From Otatea glauca (taxonomy: Eukaryota > Streptophyta > Magnoliopsida > Poales > Poaceae): a stretch of DNA of 64,000 nucleotides. Shown here piece by piece: positions 21,985-32,349 of the stretch (its first letter is position 1; the number at the start of each line of letters is the position of its first letter). The DNA is taken from assembly GCA_036346275.1 (NCBI GenBank), contig CM070722.1:26683336-26747335 (forward strand). Reading direction: 5' to 3'. The position numbers were made by a program, and so were the translations under genes. The notes beneath the pieces were generated by a model that searched no databases, had not been told where the DNA came from, and worked only from the letters and a program-made list of their open reading frames with translations.

Positions 21985-22800
21985 AATCTCCGAAATCTCA
22001 GAAAAAATTGACGAAATTTCGAACCATTTGAGAGTTTTCTGTTACTTTTTCCTCACCTCATCTCTCCCGAAATTTCGCTTGAGGAAGTCGAGATTTCATC
22101 AAATCTCGCCGAGAATCGACTTCTTCCCCACCGGAGCTAGGCTACCCTAGTCGAATCTAGACCGGATCAAGAGATGTACAGTGAGCATGAGAGGATAAAG
22201 TGAGAGCCCATGAGGAACAAGTGAATGAGTGAGGCAGTGAGGTCCCGTTGGAGCCTAAACCAGTGTCCCTTTATATTGGCTATAGTATTAGTGACATGTC
22301 TAATGGTCATACTAGACTTCTATGATATTGTAGATGTGGTAGAGCAAAAGATGCCATACAATTTCTTTTCCATGTACATCACTAAAGAAGAATGTGTAGA
22401 TGTGCAATACAGTCGAACACTCATAAAAAGAAAGAAAGCTATGAGAAACCTACAGTGAGCCACGGTAAATGCACCCAAAAGGATAAGACCTAGCGTTGAG
22501 ATGGAAACATCATGGGAAATCTCATCTTGTTGCTCACAGAATTTGCATACATGTTCATTAGGCCATCCATGATTGGCTAGGTTGTCTGGCACAGTGTTTT
22601 GGATTTCGGTTTCGGATAAAATACCGTTCATGCCCGGAAAACGAAATTTCGGCGAAATTCGGTAATTTCGGACAAATCTCGTCCGGAAATTCAAATTCAA
22701 ATTTTGAATCCGTTTTTTTACGGAAATGCCGAATTTGGCGAGAATTGGCGAGATCTCGCGAGAAATGGCGAAATTTCGCCACATTGACAAGCCGAAAATT
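21985..22800. repeat. CGAAATTTCG-rich repeat blocks (copies 2 and 3)
   Basis: Blocks at 21985-22140 and 22600-22800 are packed with gaaatttcg, cgaaatttc and gagatctcgcgag. Between them (22320-22560, minus strand) is a frame with a C..C..E...H pattern (CKFCEQQDEISH) that could be the end of a LINE-type zinc finger, but it is too short to call. Confidence 0.4.
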
Positions 22801-23344
22801 GGTCCAAAAGATGGAGAAAAATTTCGAATTTTTTTGGAGAGTTCTGACGTATATTAATGTTGTCATAAAAATTTCAGATTTTTTTGAATCATGTAAATGT
22901 TTTTAAAATTGAAACATTGGTACTGTCGTAATGAAACGCTCACGCAATTTTGAACCGAATGAAAAATGGGACAAAGCATGTTATAAATATTTGAAATCTT
23001 AATAGCATGATTCGACATGTGAATAATGTTGCCATAAAATTTTCAAGAGTTCTCAAGCTCGAGGAATTTTTAAAAATTGGGGAATTCGGGTATCGTCGTG
23101 AAGTATGAAATTTGTGACATTTTGACCTGAAAATCGAAGATTGAGAGTCACAATTCGAAACAATTAATGTATATTGGCATGGAATTTTGAGTTTTGAATA
23201 CATACTGACATATGAATCCCAATTCCCACATGAGTACATGCATTGTTAGTTCTTACTAGACTATATCCCACATGAATACATGTCTAAATAAGCAAAAAAA
23301 TTACAGCTGCACTTAAAATCCAACAAATCAATTTGTTCATACCA

Positions 23345-23470
23345 ATTTTTTTGGAAGCCCGAAATTTCGCCTTCAACTACCGAGATTTCTCCTTCAAGAA
23401 TCAAATCTCGCCAGGAGGCCGAGATTTGCCTCTGAGCCTTGAGCTGGCGGATTTGGCGGAGCTTGGCCGG
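23345..23470. repeat. CGAAATTTCG-type repeat block (copy 4)
   Basis: 'cccgaaatttcgcc', 'accgagatttctcc', 'aaatctcgcc' and 'ggccgagatttgcc' recur over about 120 bases. The wording matches the blocks at 22600 and 24640. Confidence 0.4.
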
Positions 23471-23540
23471 ACGAGAGAGGAGGAGGTCGAGAAGGAGCTG
23501 CGCAGGGGAAAGTAAAATAGCAGACTCTCTCGGTGGGATG

Positions 23541-23669
23541 AAGTGTGAAGGAACTTCAATGATTGACGATGTATTAAAACCAGTGAAGTGTGAAGGAACT
23601 TCAATGATTGACGATGTATTAAAACCAGTGAAGTGTGAAGGAACTTCAATGATTGACGATGTATTAAAG
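23541..23669 (+). repeat. 45-bp minisatellite, nearly three copies
   Basis: The unit beginning 'aagtgtgaaggaacttcaat' starts at 23541, 23586 and 23631, and the copies are identical apart from the last few bases. Because 45 is a multiple of three, the + strand ORF at 23439-23753 repeats a 15-residue unit (KCEGTSMIDDVLKPV). I see no domain around it. Confidence 0.9.
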
Positions 23670-24242
23670 CATCCGACAGCCGGTCCTTCAACGCATCCCA
23701 CAGCTCCCTCATCTGCGCCACATCTCATAAACCCCGCAGAAAAACCAAGATAATCTTACATTTAAGGAAATGTGACAATGTTGTAAGATTTGGCAGCTCG
23801 TTAGGCCATCTCCAAAGAGCGTTCCTAAATCGGATCCCTACATCCACATATCTGAAATTCCTTTATGGCAAAGTTATGGAGGGGTGTAATTCAGCAGTGT
23901 TTTAATTATGTACTAACTTATATGTTATATATGTTGTAATAGGAATCTTTAAATGAAGAAGTTTATGACTCCGTGACCTACTAATCTTATTGTATATGGA
24001 AATCCTATTGTATATTGAAATCTTATTCATATGACCTACATTGATCCTACTTGTGTTTTGAAAAGGTTTTATCAAAATATCACATTTAGGGGAGTCAAGT
24101 TTGCTACATGTGCAAATTTCGTCCTGTTTCTTCTATATGTTTTCTTGAAAAGGTTCATAAAAATGTCTTATAACCGTTAGAATTAAATTTCTCATAATTC
24201 TCGCTGGACCACTTGAATTCTTTGTCCAGAAGTTTTTACTTC

Positions 24243-24380
24243 TACGCCGGACTAGTTAGCGATACTAGTCAGTTCACGCCGGACTAGTTAGCGATACTAG
24301 TCAGTTCACGCCGGACTACTTACAAGTGGTCCGGCGTGAACGAACTTTACTTAGGACCACTTCCAAGTGGTCCGCGTGAA
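24243..24380. repeat. 32-bp repeat plus inverted 'ccacttgtaagtggtcc' motifs
   Basis: 'acgccggactagttagcgatactagtcagttc' occurs at 24243 and 24275, with a third partial copy at 24307 that turns into an inverted copy ending 'ggtccggcgtgaac'. A further pair 'ggaccacttccaagtggtcc' lies at 24354-24373. The layout resembles subterminal repeats of a DNA transposon, but I could not find element ends. Confidence 0.6.
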
Positions 24381-24639
24381 CTGATGTTTATCCTATTTCT
24401 GATTTTTATTTTTAAAACATAACAAATGATGTTAAAATATTTTCATAAATTTTATGTATTATCCTACATATCTTATGATACTCCCATAAATTTTTCATAG
24501 CATGAAAATGCATTCTCAATTTTTTAAAATTCAGAGAGTGTTTCTGCCGAAATGCCAAAAAGTCTAAAAAATAAACTTTTTCGAAACATTATCATTGAAG
24601 ATCACTTCACGAGAACTTATTGATATAATTCGGTCGAGA

Positions 24640-25490
24640 TCCGCCAAAAATTCAAATTCCGGTTTAAAATTCCGAAATCTCGGCGGTTTTTGCCGAAATC
24701 TCGCCGAAAAAATAAAAAATCCGAAATATACTGTAGCAATTTCAAATTTTTTTCGGATTTTTACATCCGGCCGGTCTATGCAAACTCGCTGGGGTCCGAA
24801 ATCCGAGATTTCGACGAGATTTCGCCGAATTTCGGCGGTTTTTGTAACCTTGGTCTGGCATCAAAAATTTTGTTTTGAATCAGAAGCCACGCAAAAAAAA
24901 AACCCTGCATTTATTCTATCCGGTCGAGAACGTCACCTCGTAATGATGACAATGATAGACATGATCGTAGCAAATCCCCTGAGGGATTGACAATGCCGAC
25001 CATGAAATCACTCATCGACTACAAATTTCGGTGCCATCTACCACCTCCTCTCCAATCCCCACTCTTCCCAGGCCAACATAAGCTTAACATAAATACAACT
25101 AACACATTGGCAAGTGACATTGACCATGTTTTCCAAAATAGAAGAAACCAAGGCCTAGTCCAACAAGCTTAAATCCAAAACGAAGGTCTAGTTTTTACAT
25201 GTCATGAAAAATCAATTTCTTAAAGTATTTTAATTTGTATATGTATTTTTTTGGAAAATTTTCACATGTATTCCATATAAAAGGTATTATAATTCTCCAC
25301 AAAAAAATTCGAGCGAAATCCGGTCCTACAAATATCCAAACCGGTCAAATTTATAGTAATTTTGGTCCAAAAGGCCAAAAAATCGTGAAATCACTGTAGC
25401 AATTTGAAAATTTATATATTATTTTATTTCGCTGACATTTAGAATCTTGGCCCCGTCGAAATTCGAAATCTGGGCGAGATTTTGAACCTT
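24640..25490. repeat. CGAAATTTCG-rich repeat blocks (copies 5 and 6)
   Basis: Blocks at 24640-24850 (ending 'gtttttgtaaccttgg') and 25300-25490 (ending 'gattttgaaccttaa') share gaaatctcggcgg, gccgaaatctcg and 'ctgtagcaattt.aaa'. Both contain the phrase 'cactgtagcaatttgaaa' or a close variant, which ties them into one family. Confidence 0.5.
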
Positions 25491-25605
25491 AATCACAGAG
25501 ATCAAATTCGATAAACCCTGCCCCATCCTGGCCATTCCATATTCTCGTACGCTATCTAACCCATCAATAAGTAATACATCGTGCCGAAGCCGACGGATCG
25601 TGGAG

Positions 25606-25971
25606 CACCTTCTCATTGCCTTCACATTGCGTGATGTGCAGCTTCTTCTCAATAGTCCTAAGCCAGTCGTCGTCTTCCAAAGGGTTCACATTTCCTGAAA
25701 AAGTTTGTGGCCGAGTCCTCATGAAATCTGACAGTTTGGAGTAAGGTCGAGGTCCACAATTGTTGTTCTGAGCTGCATGGTTGTTGTTGGTTGTCGCTGC
25801 GTTGGTCATCTGCTGCATCATAGTCTGCATCAGTTGAGTCTACGCGGCAAGAAATGCTCCCAGATTCTGCATGTCGACTGGCGGTGGTTGAGGGCTGCCT
25901 CCGTCATTGGGGTTGTCATTCTGGCGTAGTCCACTTCCTGAAGCACCGATGTTCCCTCGAGTATTCACCAT
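25606..25971 (-). pseudogene. gag: N-terminal part of gypsy gag, one nonsense codon, truncated
   Basis: Gag would form the particle. The frame starts MVNTRGNIGASGSG, then a Pro-rich segment, LGAFLAA, a TAG at 25840-25842 (where relatives have Gln), QTMMQQM, an Asn-rich stretch, and the retrotransposon gag core FMRTRPQTFSG...DDDWLRTIEKKLHITQC. After EKVL the sequence leaves the family: the next 25 bases are an inverted copy of 26654-26678. The ATG lies after a leader that contains another ORF. Confidence 0.8.
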
Positions 25972-26251
25972 CTGATGATCGCCTCTTGGGTTAGGAAAGG
26001 TAGATGTAGCATAGATAAGAAGCAAGAATTTCTAAAGCGGGGAGATAGGTTATACCCAAACTGAAATAATTCTTTATTTATTCTTGGTATGGCTGCTTAT
26101 TTAAGCCTACAAGCTTTGCAACACATAACGCACACTCAAAGACACAAAGAAGCAAACTAAACACGAAACCTTAACGTCAACTAAAGAGGTAAAGACTAAC
26201 TTAAAGACGCGACTCAACACTCGAGTCTCAACACAGCTCCAAGGCTGACTC

Positions 26252-27187
26252 TCACTCATCCAACCACCCTGGCTGAGACTGATCCGGCGCATACACCGGC
26301 GGGTGAGCTGGCATAGGAGCGAACCCATCCTGATGACCTACTGCTGGCTCCTCCGCAACAACAGGGTCTACACTCTCCTCTGGCTCCCACTCTTGCTCCT
26401 CTGGATCCTCCTCAAACTCCCCAGCTGGCTCCTGAACTCCTCGAGTCACGCGCTCCAACTCGTCCTCGACCGCCTCTAGGGCCTCTCCCAGCTCAGTGAT
26501 CATCCCGATGGCTGAAGCACGGGTCACCTCAAGCTCCTGCTCTTCCACTCTGAGTGCCTCGTACATAGTCTCCAGCTCCTGAGTAGTCTCTCTCATATGC
26601 TCCTCTTGGGCTAGGGCGAACTCCGCAAGGTGTGTTGCCGTAGCACACTCGTCCTCCACGATCCGTCGGCTTCGGCACGCTTGAACGTCTGGGTGAAGTC
26701 GAAACACTGAGTCGTGAAGCTCGTCGGCGTAGTCACAGCAGACACGGCGAAGAGCAAGTCGGGCAACCTCCTGAATTGCAACCCCGTACGAGAATCTTCT
26801 GGCGGAGATGTTGATTGGCCTGCTAGCTTCCTCGTTCTCCCGAGCGTAGATAATCAGCTTGCAAATAAATCCTCGGTGTACACCATTAACTGACCAGCTG
26901 CCTCCTCGGTAAAGCGGACGATAGAAGCCTCCAAGCGTCTAAAGAACTCTCCACAGCTCCATGGCGTAGCCGCCAGCTGACTCCTCAAAGGTTGGAACGA
27001 TCGGCATCTGCTCCACAAGAACTTTGAATAAGTTCTCCACCCGAAACGGCAAGTAAAACGGTAAATTCAGCAAAGGCGAGAAGTAGAGAATGAGATGAGT
27101 CAAGAGTGTTTTATTAGTCAAGTTTAAATTTTCTTTAGAAAATAGTTTTGAACACACACAGGACACCTCCATACTATCTAGGGCCAA
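26252..27187 (-). pseudogene. Leader ORF between PBS and gag of the gypsy element
   Basis: From an ATG at 27187 the frame is open to a TAG at 26939, then continues in the same frame to 26252 (about 310 codons in total). The middle contains GVHRGFICKLIIYARENEEA and FSYGVAIQEVARLALRR; a second frame across 26860-26945 reads RLEASIVRFTEEAAGQ, so two compensating indels may bracket that part. The C-terminal half is Glu-rich and helical (LAEFALAQEEHMRE), probably a coiled coil, ending in an acidic, Pro-rich tail (PGWLDE). I recognise no catalytic domain. Extra 5' ORFs are known in some grass gypsy families, but their function is not established. Confidence 0.5.
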
Positions 27188-27202
27188 GACCTACAGTCAG
27201 TA

Positions 27203-27219
27203 TGCACTGATACCACCTT
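27203..27219 (-). promoter_or_regulatory. Primer binding site of the gypsy element
   Basis: On the minus strand AAGGTGGTATCAGTGCA follows the LTR end at 27220, an initiator-Met type PBS (TGGTATCA core). Confidence 0.7.
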
Positions 27220-30175
27220 TGTACGGACCCGAATCCACTGATTCGAACCCACTTGTTTACCGCACTAGTCCCAGGATCAACGCTAGTGCACACAGCTTAA
27301 CATTGGTACATATCACATCATACTCAACGATAATAGAAATAATAGTTCATTTATTGATATAGCTAAATGTATGATCTTATGACCAACTTACATTATTAAG
27401 CCACGCAGGGCAAGACTGTAAATATAAGCTAAGAATTAAGCAGCGGACAGAAGAAAACGTAGATAGCTCATCAGTTCACCACAGGCAACCGACAAGGCTC
27501 GGACCCTAATGACTCATGTCTTCCTGGACTTCCTCTTCCAACACAGGTGTAGATTCCTCGACTGTTGATTATTGTTGTTTAGCAAGGGTGAGTACTTAAA
27601 GCACTCAACAAGTTGTGCACATAATGCAATTCTATGTAACTATATGCAAGTCTTATTCCAATGGAAAGGATATCATGGCTATTTTGCAATAAGCAGTATT
27701 TATGAACAAATATAATAAGTAGATCATAAAGACTGTAAAACAAATAACAATAGTAAATAAATTCAGTATTTCTCAAGTAAACCAAGTTTCCAATTCTAAG
27801 TCAAATTCCATCTTCCACATGGCATTCCACCATCCCAACCAAATTGTCCATTTAATTAAGCTAACCCTTAACTGTAATTCCCGAGCATTGCTCAATACCG
27901 CGAGCACAGCTATCCGAATAGTTTTACACTCTGCAGAGATTATGCACTTTACCCACGTGATACAACCAAACACCACCAAGGCGAGTGATTATAACAAAGG
28001 CTTTACAATGCACTAACTTAACCCGATACTATCCGCTAAGGTTTCAACACTGGTGGGACTGGTTACCACATCCAGGGCCCCCCTCTTGCGCCATGTGAAT
28101 TACTCCATAACTCGGGAACTCACACCGACCACGATAGTATCAAAGTTAAGACATTGCAAATTATTCAGCTAGGCTGGCCCATACCAGACGTGATCAAGGC
28201 AAGATATCCACATACCCTCTGCCCATCGGGCCCACCTTGGCATCCTCGCCCCTTGTCACTTGTCCCAATCTAAATGATTATCACCCAGTTGATTACCAAG
28301 CACCACGTGCTATCAACAATTCAACATCGTTGCGTGACATGACTCGCCACAACAACTCAATCTCATCGTGTGATCCCACATGACACACAAGTTCATAACA
28401 TTGTTCCATATTCCATTAATCAAGATTAATTATCAATGATTCCAACACATGTGATGACGTGGCATGGCTAAGCAACTAATACGGACTAACCATCCCATGT
28501 TGATTATAATTACTAACCAACTATATTGAACCAATCTAGGGTGACAATAGATCATGGCATACAATGACAAGGTAGGGTATAAATCAATCTGGTATATTAG
28601 CTAAGCCCAATTTAATTTGAAACAATTGTATACTTGAAATAATATGCAATAGGGTAAAACAATTATAGCAATTTTATAAACATGGGTTCAACATGATCAA
28701 AGCACAACTTGCCTTGGAATAGGTCCTGATCTTGATCTGAAGTTTGCTCTTGAGTTGCTGGATCTTCCTCTGAAACTTCGCACAATTTCAACGTCTACGC
28801 GTACCGAAGGATAAAAGCAAATAAATACCAAAATAGAGAGCAAATGAACTTTAAAAATCAAATAAAATTCACCATTAAATAGATCTCAATTTTACAAATT
28901 TTTAGAAATTTGAATCACTCAAATCCGAGTTACGATGCAAAAGATATAGCCTTTTGAAGTTTGAAATAAATACTGAAATTGCAAAAATTAGAAAATCAAA
29001 ATTAACAGATTTATTTTTAAACTGAAAACAGGTTTATTGCGTCATCATGATGTCATGCTGGCGTCAGCCGTGAACCGAACCAATCGGAGATCGACGCGTG
29101 TCTCGGGCGTATGGACTGAGTCCACAGTGTGGCTCTGGACCACGGCGGACCCGGTCCACGACGCCTCGGCGCCTGCTCCCACACGCGGCTGCATGCGATT
29201 GGTTGCGACGACGGCGCAATCTGGTGCACCCAGATCCCATCGGACGGTTGCCGACCGAAGCACACGTGGCAAGATCTCAAGCGAGGGTTTTAGATCTAAA
29301 GGTCAACGTTTAACGGAGGGTTTACTGCTCACCGAGACTACGCGGCTGAATCTGGGACGTCGAGCGATGATCCGACGGTCCGAAGCTTCTCCCGCTGCTA
29401 ATGGCGTCGCCGAAACGAATCCCACCGATGATGAAGACGACGACACTCCACGAGGCGTTCCGGCGAGCTCTAGATGACGAAGCCTTGCTGTTCTGATGCG
29501 GCGCGGAACGAGGAACTCAACGCACTCGACGGCTCCTTAAATAGGCGCACGGAGGGGCGTGCGAGCGGAGGACACGGACTCTGAGTCCACCGGAGACACG
29601 GCGGCGTGGCGGAAGAGTCCGAAACGGAGACGACAGATGAGAACCCTCCGATTTCGGATCAACGGTCACACCTCGCTGCAACGTGGCACCATCGTCGCCG
29701 ATCCAAAGATCCAACGGCCTGCGAGGCTAGGGTTTCCTACGCGCCTACTGCCGTCGGATGATGATCCAACAGCTGACGACAAATCTTCTAGAAGCTGGGC
29801 CTAGCGGGCTGCGCGAGTGGGCCGGCCTGCCACAGAGATGGGCTACGGCCCGATACTATTCCCATGTTTCTCCGGATTTTAACTAATAAAATAATTCTGG
29901 TAATTCAATTAATCAGTTTTAAGCAGAAATAATATCATGAAAAATCCAAGAAAAATCTCAAAAATACCTTGAGACATTCTGGACTCAAATAAAATATTTT
30001 TGGAAAAACTTGATTTTAACTTTGCATAAATTTAAATAGATTTGAACAAAAGGTCAATATTCATAATTTAAAATTAATTCAAATAAATCCAGAAAAATTC
30101 AAATAAATTCCAGAAAATCATAAATGCACATTTAAGCAATAATATACTATTTGGGCAAATTTTTGGGATGTTACA
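27220..30175 (-). repeat. 5' LTR of the truncated gypsy element, about 2.96 kb
   Basis: On the minus strand it starts TGTAACATCCCAAAAATTTG at 30175 and ends ...GGTCCGTACA before the PBS. A TATA-like box (CTATTTAAGG) is near 29537-29545, so U3 is about 630 bases. A GC-rich block (29040-29800) follows and produces long spurious ORFs on both strands. The first ~1.2 kb is homologous to the fragment at 15241-16499. Confidence 0.75.
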
Positions 30176-30239
30176 TCCTCCCTCCATGAGAGCCCAACAA
30201 AAAATGCGTAATTACGTTTAGGTCCTTTCACTGGTTGAG

Positions 30240-30960
30240 GTAATTTTGTTGCTGATTTAGTTGAGCTATCAAATGATGTTAGAAAATTTCGAAACTTTCT
30301 GATAAGGGTCCTCAGAGCATGCTTAAGCTACCATAAAAAAATTCGGATCATGATCAAACTTATACAATTTTCGAAAATTCCGACAATGCTACTAATGCAT
30401 TCATAGTGAATCCACTAACTTAATTGAGATAATAAATTGTGTTGGAAATTTTTGAAACTTTTTTATAAGGGTCCTCAGAGCATGCATAAGCTACCATAAA
30501 AAAAATTGGACCATGATTAAAAATCTTGGGCGATTTTTAGAAATTCTAAATGCATTTAAATTTTGCTATTTTTGGTTTTCCAGAGCAATCAAATGAATTT
30601 GATTTCTCAAACTTTTTGAGAAGGGTCCTGGGAGCATGCCTAAACTACCATAACAATTTCAGATTATGATAAAACTTGTGCAATTTTTATAAAATTTGAC
30701 AGCGGTGCTAATTGAGCTGTTAAAGCATGTTGGGAATTTTTGAAACTTGTCAAATGGTGCTAATGCATTTAGAGTAACTTCGCTGATTTAATTGAGCTGT
30801 TAAAGCATATTGGAAATTTTTGAAACTTTTTGAGGAGGGCCCTGAGAGCATGCCTAGGCTACCATAAAAATTTCAAAGCATGATCAAACTTGTAAAATTT
30901 TTAAGAATTCTAACAGTGCTACTGATGCATTTAAATTTCACTGATTACTTAGAAACTCAC
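30240..30960. repeat. Degenerate tandem repeat, ~130-190 bp period, four to five copies
   Basis: The phrase '(a/g)agggtcct.(a/g)gagcatgc.taagctaccataa' recurs near 30305, 30470, 30625 and 30840. It is each time preceded by 'ttggaaatttttgaaactttt' or a variant and followed by '.atgatcaaacttgt.caatttt'. Monomers have diverged and vary in length. Confidence 0.75.
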
Positions 30961-30995
30961 CCTAGCGCGGCGTGCCGCCACGCGTATTCATCTAG
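30960..30995 (+). mobile_element. Helitron 3' terminus
   Basis: The stretch has a GC hairpin (GCGG-CGTG-CCGC) about 14 bases before CTAG, followed by T, which is the Helitron 3' end pattern. It lies in what appears to be an intron of the host gene ending at 31492. The 5' end (TC after A) was not found; the tandem repeat at 30240-30960 may belong to it. Confidence 0.55.
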
Positions 30996-31138
30996 TGTTA
31001 TTATATTTCTTGCATAGTAACTAGTTGCTACTTCTACAGAGATCATTGATCTACTTGATGCAGATAGACAGTTACTTCTAGATCCATGTACACTTGATTG
31101 CTCAACCTTGCCAATATCTTGTCTACTGTACCATGCAG

Positions 31139-31492
31139 GTGGTTACAGATCATTTGGGATTAGGAGTCAAGTCTGGTCTACTCTACATCTGCCACAGCAA
31201 GGCGAGCAACCTGGTCGTTCGTCAACCTCAAGGAGGAATACAATGGCATCTTCTTGCAGGAAGAGCTGATCCCTTTCGTCCAGTTTGCAGCCCTTCCAAA
31301 GGAGGCTGAAACTGTCCAGAAGTGCTATACCTTGAACTGGCCAAGCAAGTGCGCACGAAGCTTGGGAAGGTGGATGCCTGCTTCGACAAGCTAGCTGATG
31401 CCATGGTAACATGGATCGAAGGCTGGGATGAGTTCATGAGCCCATCGAAAGGCTCGTCTGCTGCAGCAAATAGCCCAGCCAAGAGCAAATGA
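31139..31492 (+). pseudogene. Last exon of an unrecognised host-like gene, one frameshift
   Basis: After a good 3' splice site ('...ctgtaccatgcag|gtgg') the sequence reads WSFVNLKEEYNGIFLQEEL, IPFVQFAALPKEAETVQKCY. Then, after a one-base frame change, LELAKQVRTKLGKVDACFDK, LADAMVTWIEGWDEFMSP and a Ser/Ala/Lys tail ending at TGA 31490-31492. The helical, charged composition and intact stop argue for real coding sequence. I do not recognise the family. The 3' UTR seems to continue at 34577, after the MULE. Upstream exons are outside the recognisable region or lost. Confidence 0.5.
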
Positions 31493-31499
31493 GGGTGAA
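31490..31499 (+). repeat. Left target-site duplication of the MULE (TGAGGGTGAA)
   Basis: TGAGGGTGAA here and at 34567-34576 flank the element. Nine bases is the usual MULE length; the tenth may be chance. The first three bases are the stop codon of the gene ending at 31492. Confidence 0.85.
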
Positions 31500-31572
31500 G
31501 AATTTTTTTTTTTAATATTTTTTTTTTCAGAACTATGCGTCCAGATGAAAAAATTGCAGATTTGCCCTCCGG

Positions 31573-31610
31573 TCGCCCGTGTATGGGGCGATCGCCCCAT
31601 ACACGGGCGA
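31573..31610. repeat. 38-bp perfect palindrome in the left TIR
   Basis: The 19-base half TCGCCCGTGTATGGGGCGA is followed at once by its exact reverse complement, with GCGATCGC at the centre. An identical copy lies in the right TIR (34444-34481). Confidence 0.95.
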
Positions 31611-32349
31611 TAGCTCCCCTCCAAACGGCCGTTGGCGACAAATATTAACGGCAGCGCGCGGTGGGCCCCCTGTCGCCCGAGACAGGGGCGATCGCCCGAG
31701 GCAGGGGCGACAGGGGGTTGCAACCGAATTTTTTTTTAGTATTTTTTGTAATTACTATATCACTTTTTAATATGAACCCCATAATTTTTGCTAGGAGTGT
31801 CCAAATGAAATGAAACTTGTTTCTAAATTTAAATTTTAGAATGAGGAATTAGATTGTAAAATAAAAATCTATGTGTTGTTTGCAGAAAAATAATTTTGAA
31901 TCAAAGATGGCTAGTTTAAACCATTTATAGCATTCATTGTTCAAGTAGTTAGAATAATGTCTAAAGGACCTCAAAACTTGACAGAACCAATTTTGTTGCA
32001 TTCTTGGGCTTGCATAGGTTACAATTATGTAAAAATATTTAGATGTCACTTTAGGCTGCACTATTTTATTGATGTCCGAACGTGCAATCGGTAAAACATC
32101 AAAATGACCGTATCTTTCGCAAACGAGGGTCAAACTCGATGAAATCAAATCTGATGAACTTAAAATGCTATAACCTATCTTGATGGACAAAAATAACATC
32201 ATTTGGGACAACTGGAGCAGTAGGACATATACGAGCCCTCCGGACAGTGAGCATATACTTGAAGGGTAGGCCGCACTCTTTATTACGACTTAAAACTGAA
32301 AGGAGTACCACGAACAAGGAAAACCAAAGTTAACACCAGACGTCTACTG

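Larger units (their letters stand above)
25581..30175 (-). mobile_element. Truncated Ty3/gypsy element (5' LTR, leader ORF, start of gag)
   Basis: Read on the minus strand: LTR 30175 to 27220, PBS, a ~940-base leader with its own ORF, then gag from about 25971. The element stops at a rearranged junction near 25606, with all of pol and the other LTR missing. The gag start (MVNTRGN, then DFMRTRP.TFSG and DDWLRTIEKKL) is the type found in chromovirus-like Tekay/Del elements of grasses. Confidence 0.8.

Noticed and set aside
22320..22790. Minus-strand ORF as a LINE reverse transcriptase zinc finger
   Set aside because: Only a short C..C...H pattern fits, it is embedded in CGAAATTTCG repeats, and no RT motifs are nearby.
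23541..23669. Possible CRISPR-like direct repeat array
   Set aside because: The copies are contiguous without unique spacers, and the context is plant nuclear DNA; it is a minisatellite.
29037..29804. ORFs on both strands in the gypsy LTR
   Set aside because: The same composition effect inside U5/R of an LTR; no codon-level conservation with the fragment at 15241-16499.
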